Assembly (NCBI RefSeq): GCF_019668485.1
Contig: NZ_AP024619.1
Coordinates: 2,535,757 to 2,599,756 of the forward strand
Length of the DNA: 64,000 nt
DNA from: Gelria sp. Kuro-4
Lineage (GTDB): Bacteria > Bacillota > DTU030 > DUMP01
Direction of reading: 5' to 3'
Shown here: in pieces, positions 1-7,762 of the stretch
Numbering within the stretch: the first letter of the stretch is position 1
Layout: each line of letters opens with the position of its first letter
The notes under the pieces: model-generated
Seen by the model: the letters and a program-made list of their open reading frames with translations, nothing else
What the model was told of the DNA's origin: nothing
Databases searched by the model: none
Translations under genes and position numbers: made by a program

Positions 1-475
1 CCCGGCGCACGCGGACGGCAGTGATCTCAGCCTGCCGGGAGCTGACAAAAACCGTCCTGGTCTTTTCCTGCCAGCCGACTTCAGCCCCCAAGGCCTCGCC
101 GATGAAGCGCAGCGGCACAAACGTGCGGTTGCTGATAATAACCGCGGGGGCATCGAGTTTCTGGGCCTTGCCATTTACCAAGGCCTCACTCCGGCCGATA
201 ACCAGCCGGATCTCACGGCCGGGCCCTGCCACAGTAACCGTACGCGTCCTGTTATCCCAGCCCACCTGAGCACCCAGGTTTTCAGAGATTACCCGCAGCG
301 GCACCAGGGTCCGATTGTTTCTTAGAACGGGCGGTGCGTCCGGCTGTACCAACCGGTCGTTGATGACGAGCTTAATGGCGCTCCCCGCCGCCCGGGCGGG
401 GACGCCGCTTATCACGACGGCCGACACGCTAAGCCACAGCAGGCAACAAAAAAACGCCAGGCATCTCCTGAGCAC
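1..475 (-). CDS. Exported stalk-domain (copper amine oxidase N-like) protein, C-terminus cut by window edge
   Basis: The reverse strand is open from a GTG at 475 to the window edge, so the C-terminal part is missing. About 29 residues at the start form a signal peptide: basic MLRRC, hydrophobic core, likely cleavage after ARA. Two half-repeats typical of the copper-amine-oxidase-N stalk module follow, with motifs RTLVPLRVISENLGAQVGW and RTFVPLRFIGEALGAEVGW. In Clostridia this module is carried by many exported proteins, often cell-wall amidases. An amidase domain in the missing part is plausible next to a GerMN gene but is not seen. An SD-like GGGGAAGG precedes the start; TTG at 478 is an alternative. 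Confidence 0.75.
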   Translation of the reverse strand, partial: MLRRCLAFFCCLLWLSVSAVVISGVPARAAGSAIKLVINDRLVQPDAPPVLRNNRTLVPLRVISENLGAQVGWDNRTRTVTVAGPGREIRLVIGRSEALVNGKAQKLDAPAVIISNRTFVPLRFIGEALGAEVGWQEKTRTVFVSSRQAEITAVRVRR

Positions 476-562
476 CAAACCTTCCCCCTGCACGGATGAT
501 TCAACCACACACTATAGAGTTCGTCACCTAACTTCTACTTTTTTCCCCATAATCCTGCAGAA

Positions 563-603
563 AATGAAAGAAAAGGCTCCTAGCCAGATATCGCCAGGAG
601 CCT
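563..603 (-). terminator. Intrinsic terminator after the GerMN gene
   Basis: On the minus strand the arms AGGCTCCT (603-596) and AGGAGCCT (581-574) form an 8-bp stem, followed by TTTTCTTTC. The stop codon of the GerMN gene (580-582) lies inside the downstream arm, so coding sequence and terminator overlap. Confidence 0.7.
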
Positions 604-1599
604 CAGCAGGCCGCGCGATGCGTCGGCGCCAAACCAATCGCGGTAGTTGCCTGGAATGGCGATTGGTTGCTTAAGCCGAGGAACTTCCAGCGGCTTCCCG
701 CTCACGCGGACCTCAAACTTTTTGATCTGGGGAAATTGGCGCAGGGTGTAAGCTAGAGCCCCCAGGGTTATACTCTGCTCAGACCGGATATTGCCTTTGG
801 TGTCGCGCAGAACCGCCTCCGGCGAAAAATCGAGGCGCACCAGCTCGCCCACTCTTTCACAGTTGAGGAGGCGTGTCCCCTCCGGGAAGACGGCAGACAA
901 ACCCGGAAGCCCCTGCGGACCCGCTATCAGCTGCTCCACCGTAGAGCGGATCGGGTCTTTCGTCTCGGGCCCCAGGCGCACCGTGACGGGCACCAGGTAG
1001 GCATCGTGGTAGCTGAAGTAGAGGCGGACCTCCGGCCCGGCCGGGTCGCCGCCGGCTATGAAGTTGATCCGGTCCGGCCGCTTCAGCGGCGTCTTGAGCA
1101 CCAACGCACCGACTTTCTCCACTATCTGCCCGTCGAGCAGAATCTGCACGGCCTCAATCTCCGGCAGCTCCGTCAGCGTAAGCACGACGCTGTCCACTGC
1201 GCGCTCCCAGGCGGCATCGCCGGCCAGCTTGCCGGCCACTCCGCCCAGGTCAAGGCAGGCGATGCCGTTTTTAATGTAGAGATCCCGCACCATGGCACCC
1301 TCAGGGAACGGACCCGTAAGCAGCTCCCTGTCCAAAGGACCGCTCAAGAGCTTCTCCACAGCGTGGCGCGGCAGATCCTCATCCGCCGTTACCGTGGCGT
1401 TCACCGGCACCAGGTAATCTTCGGCCCGCGTTTCATAATACACCGTCACCAGCTGCTGCCTGCCGGGTGGCGCTGCCTGCTCCGGCGGTGCCGCCTCTCT
1501 TTGTACAGCAATGTTCTCGGCACAACCAGGTAGGGCCCACAGGGAAAGTGCGAGCAGGGTGAACAGAACGAACGAGGCTCTGCGACGTCCTCGTCCCAT
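580..1599 (-). CDS. GerMN-domain lipoprotein (sporulation/germination type)
   Basis: 339 residues. The N-terminus has a basic start, a hydrophobic stretch and a lipobox LPGC, so it is an exported lipoprotein. Two GerMN-like repeats follow: the first starts near LVTVYYETRAEDYLVPV, the second near VRLYFSYHDAYLVPV, each with the pattern T-x-EQLIAGP or AVEKLLSGP plus an F/PEGT-like turn. GerM proteins act in the spore envelope during sporulation and germination in Bacillus; the exact role here is inferred. AAGGGGG lies 10 bases before the ATG. It probably belongs with the downstream stalk-domain gene, but a terminator separates them. Confidence 0.85.
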   Translation of the reverse strand: MGRGRRRASFVLFTLLALSLWALPGCAENIAVQREAAPPEQAAPPGRQQLVTVYYETRAEDYLVPVNATVTADEDLPRHAVEKLLSGPLDRELLTGPFPEGAMVRDLYIKNGIACLDLGGVAGKLAGDAAWERAVDSVVLTLTELPEIEAVQILLDGQIVEKVGALVLKTPLKRPDRINFIAGGDPAGPEVRLYFSYHDAYLVPVTVRLGPETKDPIRSTVEQLIAGPQGLPGLSAVFPEGTRLLNCERVGELVRLDFSPEAVLRDTKGNIRSEQSITLGALAYTLRQFPQIKKFEVRVSGKPLEVPRLKQPIAIPGNYRDWFGADASRGLLRLLAISG

Positions 1600-1835
1600 G
1601 CATGGGGCACCCCCTTAGGTTATATGCCTTTGAACCTCCCCGTATAAATATATTCGACGTCCCTCCCATTTTCCCTGGTGCCTAAGCCGGTTTTTCCAAC
1701 TGTAATCCAATTGTGATCTTCGCCGGGTGAATCTAACGCCTGCAGCTCCCAGGATACAGCCTTTTTCTCGCCGGCCAGAAGGAAAACGGCGCCCGCTCGC
1801 GAATCTTAACCCAGAAGAAGGAGGTGCTTCCGTCT

Positions 1836-2717
1836 TTGTCTGCAGAAATCCGGGAGCAGGTCCCGTTGAAGGATTATACTTCCTACAAGATCGGGGGCCC
1901 CGCCCGCTATTTTTGTGAACCGCACTCCATCGCCCAGCTCAAAGACGCCCTCTACTTCGCCGAAGAGCATACTCTTCCCGTTTACATCCTGGGCTGCGGC
2001 ACCAACGTCCTGGTGAGCGACAGCGGGGTGAACGGCCTCGTCATCCGGGTGGCTGCCGACTTTGCCTATCTGTCCTTTCAGGACGGCGTGGTGCAGGTGG
2101 GCTCCGGGCTTCTTCTCGACCATCTGGTGACGGCGCTGGCCGAGGAAGGCCTGGGTGGATTCGAGGTGCTGGCGGGGATCCCCGGCTCGGTAGGGGGCGG
2201 TATCTTCATGAACGCCGGTGCCTACGGCGTTACGCTGGGCGATTTCGTCCAGGAAAGCACCGTTATGGACTTCAGCGGCATCATCCGCCGCCTCCCCCAC
2301 GCAGAGCACAATTTCTCCTACCGGCACAGCATCTTTCAAGAAAAGGACCTCATCGTCCTGGAGACACTCCTTAAAGTAGAGGCGCGCCCGCGCTCCGAAC
2401 TCCTCGAGCGCATCGCCGCCACCAAGGAAAAGAGGCGGCGCCACCCGCGGCTGCCCAGCTGCGGCTCCACCTTCCGCAACCCGCCCGGTACCTACGCCGG
2501 CAAGGTGATCGAGGAACTGGGACTCAAAGGCACACGGATCGGTCAGGCGCAGATTTCGCCCGATCACGCCAATTTCATCGTCAACCTGGGCGGGGCGACG
2601 GCCGCCGACGTCTACGCCCTCATCCGGCTGGTCCGGAAAGAAGCCGCCGCCCGCGGCATCACCCTGGTACCGGAGGTACGCCTCTGGGGCGAATTCCCGG
2701 AAAGCGAGCCCTGCTAG
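1836..2717 (+). CDS. murB: UDP-N-acetylenolpyruvoylglucosamine reductase MurB
   Basis: FAD- and NADPH-dependent enzyme that makes UDP-N-acetylmuramate in cytoplasmic peptidoglycan precursor synthesis. About 293 residues, the length of the short (type II) MurB class. Visible motifs: YTSYKIGGPA and LGCGTNVLVSD in the FAD domain, GIPGSVGGGIFMNAGAYG, SYRHS (active-site Arg region), CGSTFRNP (proton-donor Ser region) and VPEVRLWG (catalytic Glu region). The reading frame is open from a GTG at 1824, but that GTG is part of the SD sequence AAGGAGGTG; TTG at 1836, nine bases later, is the likely start. It stands alone here, with its own terminator, rather than beside rapZ-yvcK-whiA. Confidence 0.95.
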   Translation: MSAEIREQVPLKDYTSYKIGGPARYFCEPHSIAQLKDALYFAEEHTLPVYILGCGTNVLVSDSGVNGLVIRVAADFAYLSFQDGVVQVGSGLLLDHLVTALAEEGLGGFEVLAGIPGSVGGGIFMNAGAYGVTLGDFVQESTVMDFSGIIRRLPHAEHNFSYRHSIFQEKDLIVLETLLKVEARPRSELLERIAATKEKRRRHPRLPSCGSTFRNPPGTYAGKVIEELGLKGTRIGQAQISPDHANFIVNLGGATAADVYALIRLVRKEAAARGITLVPEVRLWGEFPESEPC

Positions 2718-2733
2718 CGTGCCGCTTCGCCTT

Positions 2734-2766
2734 CTCCAGCCCGCGCAAGCGGGCTGGAGTTTTTTT
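2734..2766 (+). terminator. Intrinsic terminator of murB
   Basis: Perfect 11-bp stem CTCCAGCCCGC / GCGGGCTGGAG with a GCAA loop, followed by seven T residues. Confidence 0.95.
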
Positions 2767-2922
2767 GCCTGCTCGCTTCCCGCCGGTCCTCAGAATGGGA
2801 AATTTTTTGAATAGGGGAACCAAATAATGGTGCACTTCGTCTATAAATTGGAGGCGGCTTTTACCCCGGAAAACTCAGCGGGAAACCTCGGCCAAGAGCA
2901 GCCGACAAGGAGGAGAGGAAAG

Positions 2923-5169
2923 ATGGTCATACAGCGTTGCCGCCTGCGCGTGCAGGCTGGGAAAGGAGCAACCCGGGCAGGGGTGAGCTGCCTGGCCCTA
3001 CTGCTGCTGGCGGCGGCCCTCGCCGGCTGCACCCCCACCCCTGGCCAGGGCGGCGGTGGGCCCGCGGCAGGCGAACCGGTCGCGCTGGAGAGCGGGCAGC
3101 CTGACCCGGGGACTTCCACAGCACCCGGCGCCTTTGCCGGCTTCGCGGAGGTTCCGGTTCGGGTCAGCCCTGCAGTCAAACCTTATCAAGTGGCTCCGGA
3201 CCTGAGCAACATCACCAACAAAGATATGTTTACACTGTCACCCGCGGCCCGGAACCTCTTCATCAAGAACGGGTTTGTGGTTGTGCCGAACAGCCACTTC
3301 AAGGAGTTCTTCGCCCTCTATGAGATGAACCGGTACGCACCGCGGCCGCTTTTTGTCACCACCGATTCGCTGCTGCATAACTACCACCTCTTTTTTAGCC
3401 ATTTGCTGCGGGTGATGGAAGAAGAAAGCCTCGCGCCGGACCTGAAAAGGTTGACCCAGTCCCTGCTGGAAAGAGCGCTTCAAGATCTTGCCGCCCTGAA
3501 AGGCACGGCCTGGGAAAACGCCGCCCGGCGCAACGTGGCCTTTCTGGCGGTGGCAGCCCGGCTTTTGGACCTGGAAGCGCCGGTGCCGGGAGAAGTAAGA
3601 AAGGTAGTTGAGGCTGAACTTACCCTGATTGACCGGCACCGGGAATGGGCCCTTTCCCCGGTGATGAACCTGGGCAGCGACCCTGACCTGGTGGAAGGCT
3701 TGAAGGAAGACTATTCCCAGTACCTGCCCCGGGGCCACTACGACAAGTCCGATCTGCTCAAGTCCTATTTCAAGGCAATGATGTGGTACGGTCGGCTCAC
3801 CTTCCGGGCCCAGAGCGAGGATGAGACCCGGTCCGCCGTCTTGCTGACCCGGGCACTCGATCAAGCGGGAAACCCTGAGCTCTGGGCCAGAATCTATGAA
3901 CCGACCAAGTTTCTGGTCGGCCAGAGCGACGATCCTACGTATCCCGCTTACCGGGAACTCCTCCTCAAGGTCTACGGGCCCGCCGCCGGCCTGAAAACCC
4001 TGGTGGAGGACCGCGCGAAATGGTCCCAGCTCGTGGCAGCCGTGCGGGATTTAAAACCTCCGGCCATTAATTCCCTGCCCATCTTTGCTGCCGGTCTTCA
4101 GCCCGACCGGGACAGGGAGATCAGCGGCTTCCGTCTCCTGGGTCAACGCTTCACCTTGGACGCCGCCATTTTTCAGCGGCTGGTCTATCGCGAAGTGGGG
4201 GAAAACAGCTGCGGTGCAAGAAGGATGCTGCCCCGGGGCCTGGACATCGCTGCGGCCATGGGTTCCCGAGAAGCATACAAAATCCTTCAGGCGGAAGGAG
4301 AAACCGACTACGCCCGGTATCCGGAGAATATGGAGCGGCTGCGCCGGGCAATCGCCGGTTTGGACCCGACGACCTGGACGCAGAACCTGTACTGGGGCTG
4401 GCTGTACACCCTCCTTCCTCTCACCTGGGAAAAGCCGGAAGGCTACCCTTCCTTCATGCGCAACCCGGCCTGGGCCAGAAAGGAACTCAGCACCTACCTG
4501 GCCGGCTGGACGGAACTGAAGCACGACACCCTGCTCTACGCCAAACAGGTCTACGCCGAGGCCGGCGGCGGCGATCAGGTCGACGACCGGGGCTATGTGG
4601 AACCCAACCCCTACGTCTACGCCCGGCTGGCCGCCCTGGCGCAAATGACCCGGGAGGGACTCATGGCGCGCCAGCTTATCAGCGAACGGGACCAGGTCAA
4701 CTTACAGCGGTTGGAGGAGCTCGCCCTGGCTCTCAAGGCCATCGCCGAGAAAGAGCTGAACGCCACCCCCTTGGCCGCAGAGGATTATGAGCTGATCCGC
4801 TCTTACGGGGCCAGCCTGGAACACTTCTGGCTCGAAGCCCTGCGGGACGAAGGCGTCGACCACCCCTCCGCCCAGAACGACCGGCCCGCGGCGTTGGTGG
4901 CCGATGTGGCGACCGACATCGGCGGCGGTCGGGTCCTGGAAGAAGCCACCGGCCCGGTTTTTCCCATCTATGTGGCCGTACCGGTGGACGGTAAACTGCG
5001 CATCGCCGTCGGCGGCGTCTACTCCTACTATGAGTTCCCCTGGCCCCTCGCGGAGCGTTTGACGGATAAAAAGTGGCACCAGCTGATCAACGAAGGCCAA
5101 GCTCCCCCTCAGCCGGCTTGGACCAAGTCCTTCACCGCCCCGCCCGCTGCCGCTCCACCCCATGCCTAG
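2923..5169 (+). CDS. DUF3160-family exported lipoprotein
   Basis: About 748 residues. The frame opens at 2827, but the ATG at 2923 follows a strong SD (AAGGAGGAGAGG) and starts a proper lipoprotein signal with lipobox LAGC (Cys about 36). A low-complexity Gly/Pro linker follows, then a large domain beginning near residue 80 with NGFVVVP, YEMNRYAPRP and FVTTDSLLHNYH, the hallmark of DUF3160 proteins. The biochemical function of that family is unknown. The gene overlaps the next one (CapA-like) by 8 bases, so the two are probably cotranslated and act together outside the membrane. Confidence 0.85.
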   Translation: MVIQRCRLRVQAGKGATRAGVSCLALLLLAAALAGCTPTPGQGGGGPAAGEPVALESGQPDPGTSTAPGAFAGFAEVPVRVSPAVKPYQVAPDLSNITNKDMFTLSPAARNLFIKNGFVVVPNSHFKEFFALYEMNRYAPRPLFVTTDSLLHNYHLFFSHLLRVMEEESLAPDLKRLTQSLLERALQDLAALKGTAWENAARRNVAFLAVAARLLDLEAPVPGEVRKVVEAELTLIDRHREWALSPVMNLGSDPDLVEGLKEDYSQYLPRGHYDKSDLLKSYFKAMMWYGRLTFRAQSEDETRSAVLLTRALDQAGNPELWARIYEPTKFLVGQSDDPTYPAYRELLLKVYGPAAGLKTLVEDRAKWSQLVAAVRDLKPPAINSLPIFAAGLQPDRDREISGFRLLGQRFTLDAAIFQRLVYREVGENSCGARRMLPRGLDIAAAMGSREAYKILQAEGETDYARYPENMERLRRAIAGLDPTTWTQNLYWGWLYTLLPLTWEKPEGYPSFMRNPAWARKELSTYLAGWTELKHDTLLYAKQVYAEAGGGDQVDDRGYVEPNPYVYARLAALAQMTREGLMARQLISERDQVNLQRLEELALALKAIAEKELNATPLAAEDYELIRSYGASLEHFWLEALRDEGVDHPSAQNDRPAALVADVATDIGGGRVLEEATGPVFPIYVAVPVDGKLRIAVGGVYSYYEFPWPLAERLTDKKWHQLINEGQAPPQPAWTKSFTAPPAAAPPHA

Positions 5170-6766
5170 GCGAAGGCTATGGCTGCTGATCGGCGGGCTG
5201 GCGGTCGTACTGGGGGCGCTCACGCCCAGGCTGGAAACTGTCCGCCTGGAGACCTTTGCCACCTTCCGCGCCGGCGAAATGCGGCTGCCGGTACAAGAAG
5301 ACCCGATCGCGCTGGTGGCGGTGGGCGACATCATGCTCTCGCGCGGCGTGGCGCGGGAGATGAAAAAGGCCGGCGACAGCCGCTTACCCTTCGCCAAGAT
5401 CAAACCCTACCTGCAGGGGGATATTGTCCTCGGCAACCTGGAAGGACCGATCACGCCGGGACCGGAGATAGAGCCGTCGGAAATGCGCCTCCGCGCCGAC
5501 CCGGGAACCGAGGCCGTTCTACGCGACGCCGGGTTCACCCTGCTCACCCTGGCTAATAATCACCTTCCCGACTTCGGTCCGCATGGGATCAGCGATACCC
5601 GGCAGTACCTCGCCCAGGCCGGGATCGGCTGCACCGGGGCCGGTCTGACCGCCCGTCAGGCTGGCGAGCCGTACTGCGTGCAGGTCAAAGGGGTCCGGTT
5701 GGCCTTCCTGGCCTTTGCCGATCCGGAACTAGTTCCTGCAGTCCACGGTACCGGGGAGGAGCAACCGGGCCCGGCCTTGTTCAGCCCGGAAAAAGCGGCG
5801 GCCGCCGTTCGAGCCGCCCGCCGAAAAGCGGATTTTATTGTCGTCTCCCTGCACGGCGGCCGGGAGTACGCCGCCGAACCGGACGAAGCCCAAATCCAGG
5901 CCGCCCGCGGGGCCATCGACGCCGGGGCGGATCTGGTCCTGGGACACCACCCCCATGTGGTGCAGCGGGTGGAACGCTACCGGGGAGGGTATATCCTCTA
6001 CAGCTTAGGCAACTTCGTTTTTGACCAGTGGTGGTCGGAAGCCACCCGGGAGAGCGTGGTCGTCCGGCTTTTGGTGGACAAGAGCGGCGTGGAAAAACTG
6101 GAGTTCCTCCCGGTGTACATCAATAAGCGCGCCCAACCGGAACCGGTGCGGGGCGCCGCTGCACAGAGCATCGCCGCCCGGCTCGAGCTGCCTTTGCAGG
6201 CAGAACCGCTGGCCACCTGGAGCGAAAGCGACTCCTCCTACTACCTTGGCACCAAGTATGTCCATTACTGCCGCCAGACACTGGAGGCCTTTCGGCGGCG
6301 GCAAACCGCCCACGCCGACCTGGACGAAGACGGCCGGCAGGAAGTCTACCGGCTGCAGAACGGGCGGCTGATCGTAGAGGAGGAGGCGCAGCCGCTGTGG
6401 CAGTCGCCCCCAGAATGGTGGGTGGACGGTTTCACCCTGGCCGATGCCGATAACGACGGCCGGACCGACCTCAACTTGAGTGTCTGGAAGGCGGGCAGTT
6501 TTGGGCCGCACAAGCCCTTCTGGATAACTGAAGACGACAACAGCGTCAAGAACCACCTTTTCATCTTTGACCTGGTTGATGATGCCGTCAAGCCGATCTG
6601 GCAGTCCTCCAACCTCGACCGCCCCATCTGCGAAATGGCTTTCACCGATCTGGACGCCAACGGGGAAAATGAGCTGGTTGTCACTGAGGGCAGCTATACC
6701 GACCCGACCAACCGGCAGCTCACCATCTGGCAGTGGAACGGCTGGGGCTTCACACGCCTGCTGTGA
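5162..6766 (+). CDS. CapA-like metallophosphatase-fold protein with C-terminal FG-GAP/VCBS repeats
   Basis: 534 residues. An N-terminal hydrophobic segment (about 6-22) suggests export with a membrane anchor. Residues about 50-330 are a CapA/PGA_cap domain: VGDIMLSRGV, LGNLEGPIT, LANNHLPDFG, SLHGGREYA, GHHPHVVQ and YSLGNFVFDQ. The C-terminal part has three acidic loops of the DxDxDG type (ADLDEDGRQE, ADADNDGRTD, TDLDANGENE), as in Ca-binding FG-GAP/VCBS repeats. CapA proteins are linked to poly-gamma-glutamate export or anchoring, but no capBC genes are visible here, so a capsule role is not supported. Its ATG overlaps the end of the DUF3160 gene (ATGCCTAG). Confidence 0.88.
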   Translation: MPRRRLWLLIGGLAVVLGALTPRLETVRLETFATFRAGEMRLPVQEDPIALVAVGDIMLSRGVAREMKKAGDSRLPFAKIKPYLQGDIVLGNLEGPITPGPEIEPSEMRLRADPGTEAVLRDAGFTLLTLANNHLPDFGPHGISDTRQYLAQAGIGCTGAGLTARQAGEPYCVQVKGVRLAFLAFADPELVPAVHGTGEEQPGPALFSPEKAAAAVRAARRKADFIVVSLHGGREYAAEPDEAQIQAARGAIDAGADLVLGHHPHVVQRVERYRGGYILYSLGNFVFDQWWSEATRESVVVRLLVDKSGVEKLEFLPVYINKRAQPEPVRGAAAQSIAARLELPLQAEPLATWSESDSSYYLGTKYVHYCRQTLEAFRRRQTAHADLDEDGRQEVYRLQNGRLIVEEEAQPLWQSPPEWWVDGFTLADADNDGRTDLNLSVWKAGSFGPHKPFWITEDDNSVKNHLFIFDLVDDAVKPIWQSSNLDRPICEMAFTDLDANGENELVVTEGSYTDPTNRQLTIWQWNGWGFTRLL

Positions 6767-6804
6767 ATAAAGAAAAGACGCCGCTTTAGGCGCCTTTTCT
6801 TTAT
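6767..6804. terminator. Bidirectional terminator between the CapA-like gene and tmRNA
   Basis: Sixteen-bp stem with one mismatch: ATAAAGAAAAGACGCC / GGCGCCTTTTCTTTAT, loop GCTTTA. The A-rich left arm and T-rich right arm let it work on both strands, ending the CapA-like gene (plus) and ssrA (minus). Confidence 0.9.
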
Positions 6805-6808
6805 GTTC

Positions 6809-7161
6809 TGGTGGAGGCGGGGGGGAATTGCACCCCCCGTCCGAAGGTGTACCCACACAGGCCTCTACGAGCGTAGCTCCTGCTTTAGCGTTCGCCCGCA
6901 CGGCCTCCCAGGAGCAGGATGCCGCTTGGGCTAACCCCGTAGCTTTCCCGCCTGGCTCCAGGGTGCCTGCCCGGCGGTAGCCTGCTAATCTGACACCCGG
7001 ATCCGGCCCCGCAGGCGCAGGCCGGGCGGATGGGCCGCGTTAGTTACGCAGCCAGTGCGTAATCGTTGTTGGCAGTTATGCCTTTCCATGTTGGTGCGCG
7101 GTCATGGTCCGCGGCTCGCTTCCTGTGCCCATACGACCCCCGTCGAGCCTAAATCGCCCCC
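6809..7161 (-). ncRNA. ssrA: Transfer-messenger RNA (tmRNA)
   Basis: One-piece tmRNA of about 353 nt, which rescues stalled ribosomes together with SmpB. The 5' end GGGGGCG pairs with CGCCTCC just before the encoded 3' ACCA end (7-bp acceptor stem with one G-U). The 5' side continues with the conserved GGCTCGACGGGG segment. The tag reading frame is 7073-7044 on the minus strand and encodes ANNDYALAA followed by TAA; the charged alanine is added in front. A T-arm (GGGGGG and CCCCCC arms) precedes the acceptor strand. The 5' end overlaps the last 13 bases of smpB, and a strong terminator follows. Confidence 0.95.
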
Positions 7162-7643
7162 AGGGAGCGCTCTTTGAAGGCCCGCTCGATCTCCCGCGCC
7201 GCTTCGCGCTTGGCGAGGTCATCCCGTTTATCGTAGACCTTCTTGCCCTGGGCCAGAGCCAGGGCTACTTTTGCCAGGCCCCGTTCGTTAAAGTAAACGG
7301 AGAGCGGGACCAGCGTCAGCCCTTTTTGCTGCACCGCACCGGCCAGCCGGCCGATTTCACCCTTGTGCAGAAGGAGCCTGCGCGGGCGCTTGGGCTCGTG
7401 GTTAACGTAACCACCTTTTTGGTAAGGGCTGATATGCATATTATAAAGGATGATTTCGCCGTTTTCAACCCGGGCATAGCTGTCCCTGAGGTTCGCCTTG
7501 CCCTCGCGCAGCGACTTGACCTCGGTGCCCACCAGCGCCAGCCCGGCTTCGTAGGTCTGCAGCACGAAGTAGTCGTGGCGGGCCTTGCGGTTTTCGGTGA
7601 CAATGCGCTGTCCTTTTTTCTCCGCCCTTTTTTCTTTCGCCAT
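7149..7643 (-). CDS. smpB: SsrA-binding protein SmpB
   Basis: 164 residues. It binds the tRNA-like part of tmRNA and brings it to stalled ribosomes. Conserved blocks: ENRKARHDYF, EAGLALVGTEVKSLREGKA, YNMHISPY, RPRRLLLHK, LVPLSVYFN and the basic tail KKVYDKRDDLAKREA. The frame is open to 7730, but the ATG at 7643 has GTGAGG upstream and gives the usual SmpB N-terminus. Its stop codon lies inside the tmRNA 5' region (ssrA starts at 7161), so the two must share a transcript that is processed. Confidence 0.96.
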   Translation of the reverse strand: MAKEKRAEKKGQRIVTENRKARHDYFVLQTYEAGLALVGTEVKSLREGKANLRDSYARVENGEIILYNMHISPYQKGGYVNHEPKRPRRLLLHKGEIGRLAGAVQQKGLTLVPLSVYFNERGLAKVALALAQGKKVYDKRDDLAKREAAREIERAFKERSLGAI

Positions 7644-7701
7644 TTTCCTCACCGGCCCACCCGAAATATTCCCGCAACATTTTTTATTTGCCTGCTCTTT
7701 T

Positions 7702-7730
7702 ATTGTAACACAACCGGCCGGCTGCAACAA
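7702..7730 (-). promoter_or_regulatory. Candidate sigma-A promoter for smpB-ssrA
   Basis: On the minus strand TTGTTG (7730-7725) and TACAAT (7707-7702) are spaced by 17 bases, about 60 bases before the smpB start. Confidence 0.55.
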
Positions 7731-7762
7731 GCCCGCGGCAGCCCGCCGGGCGAGCGACGCTG

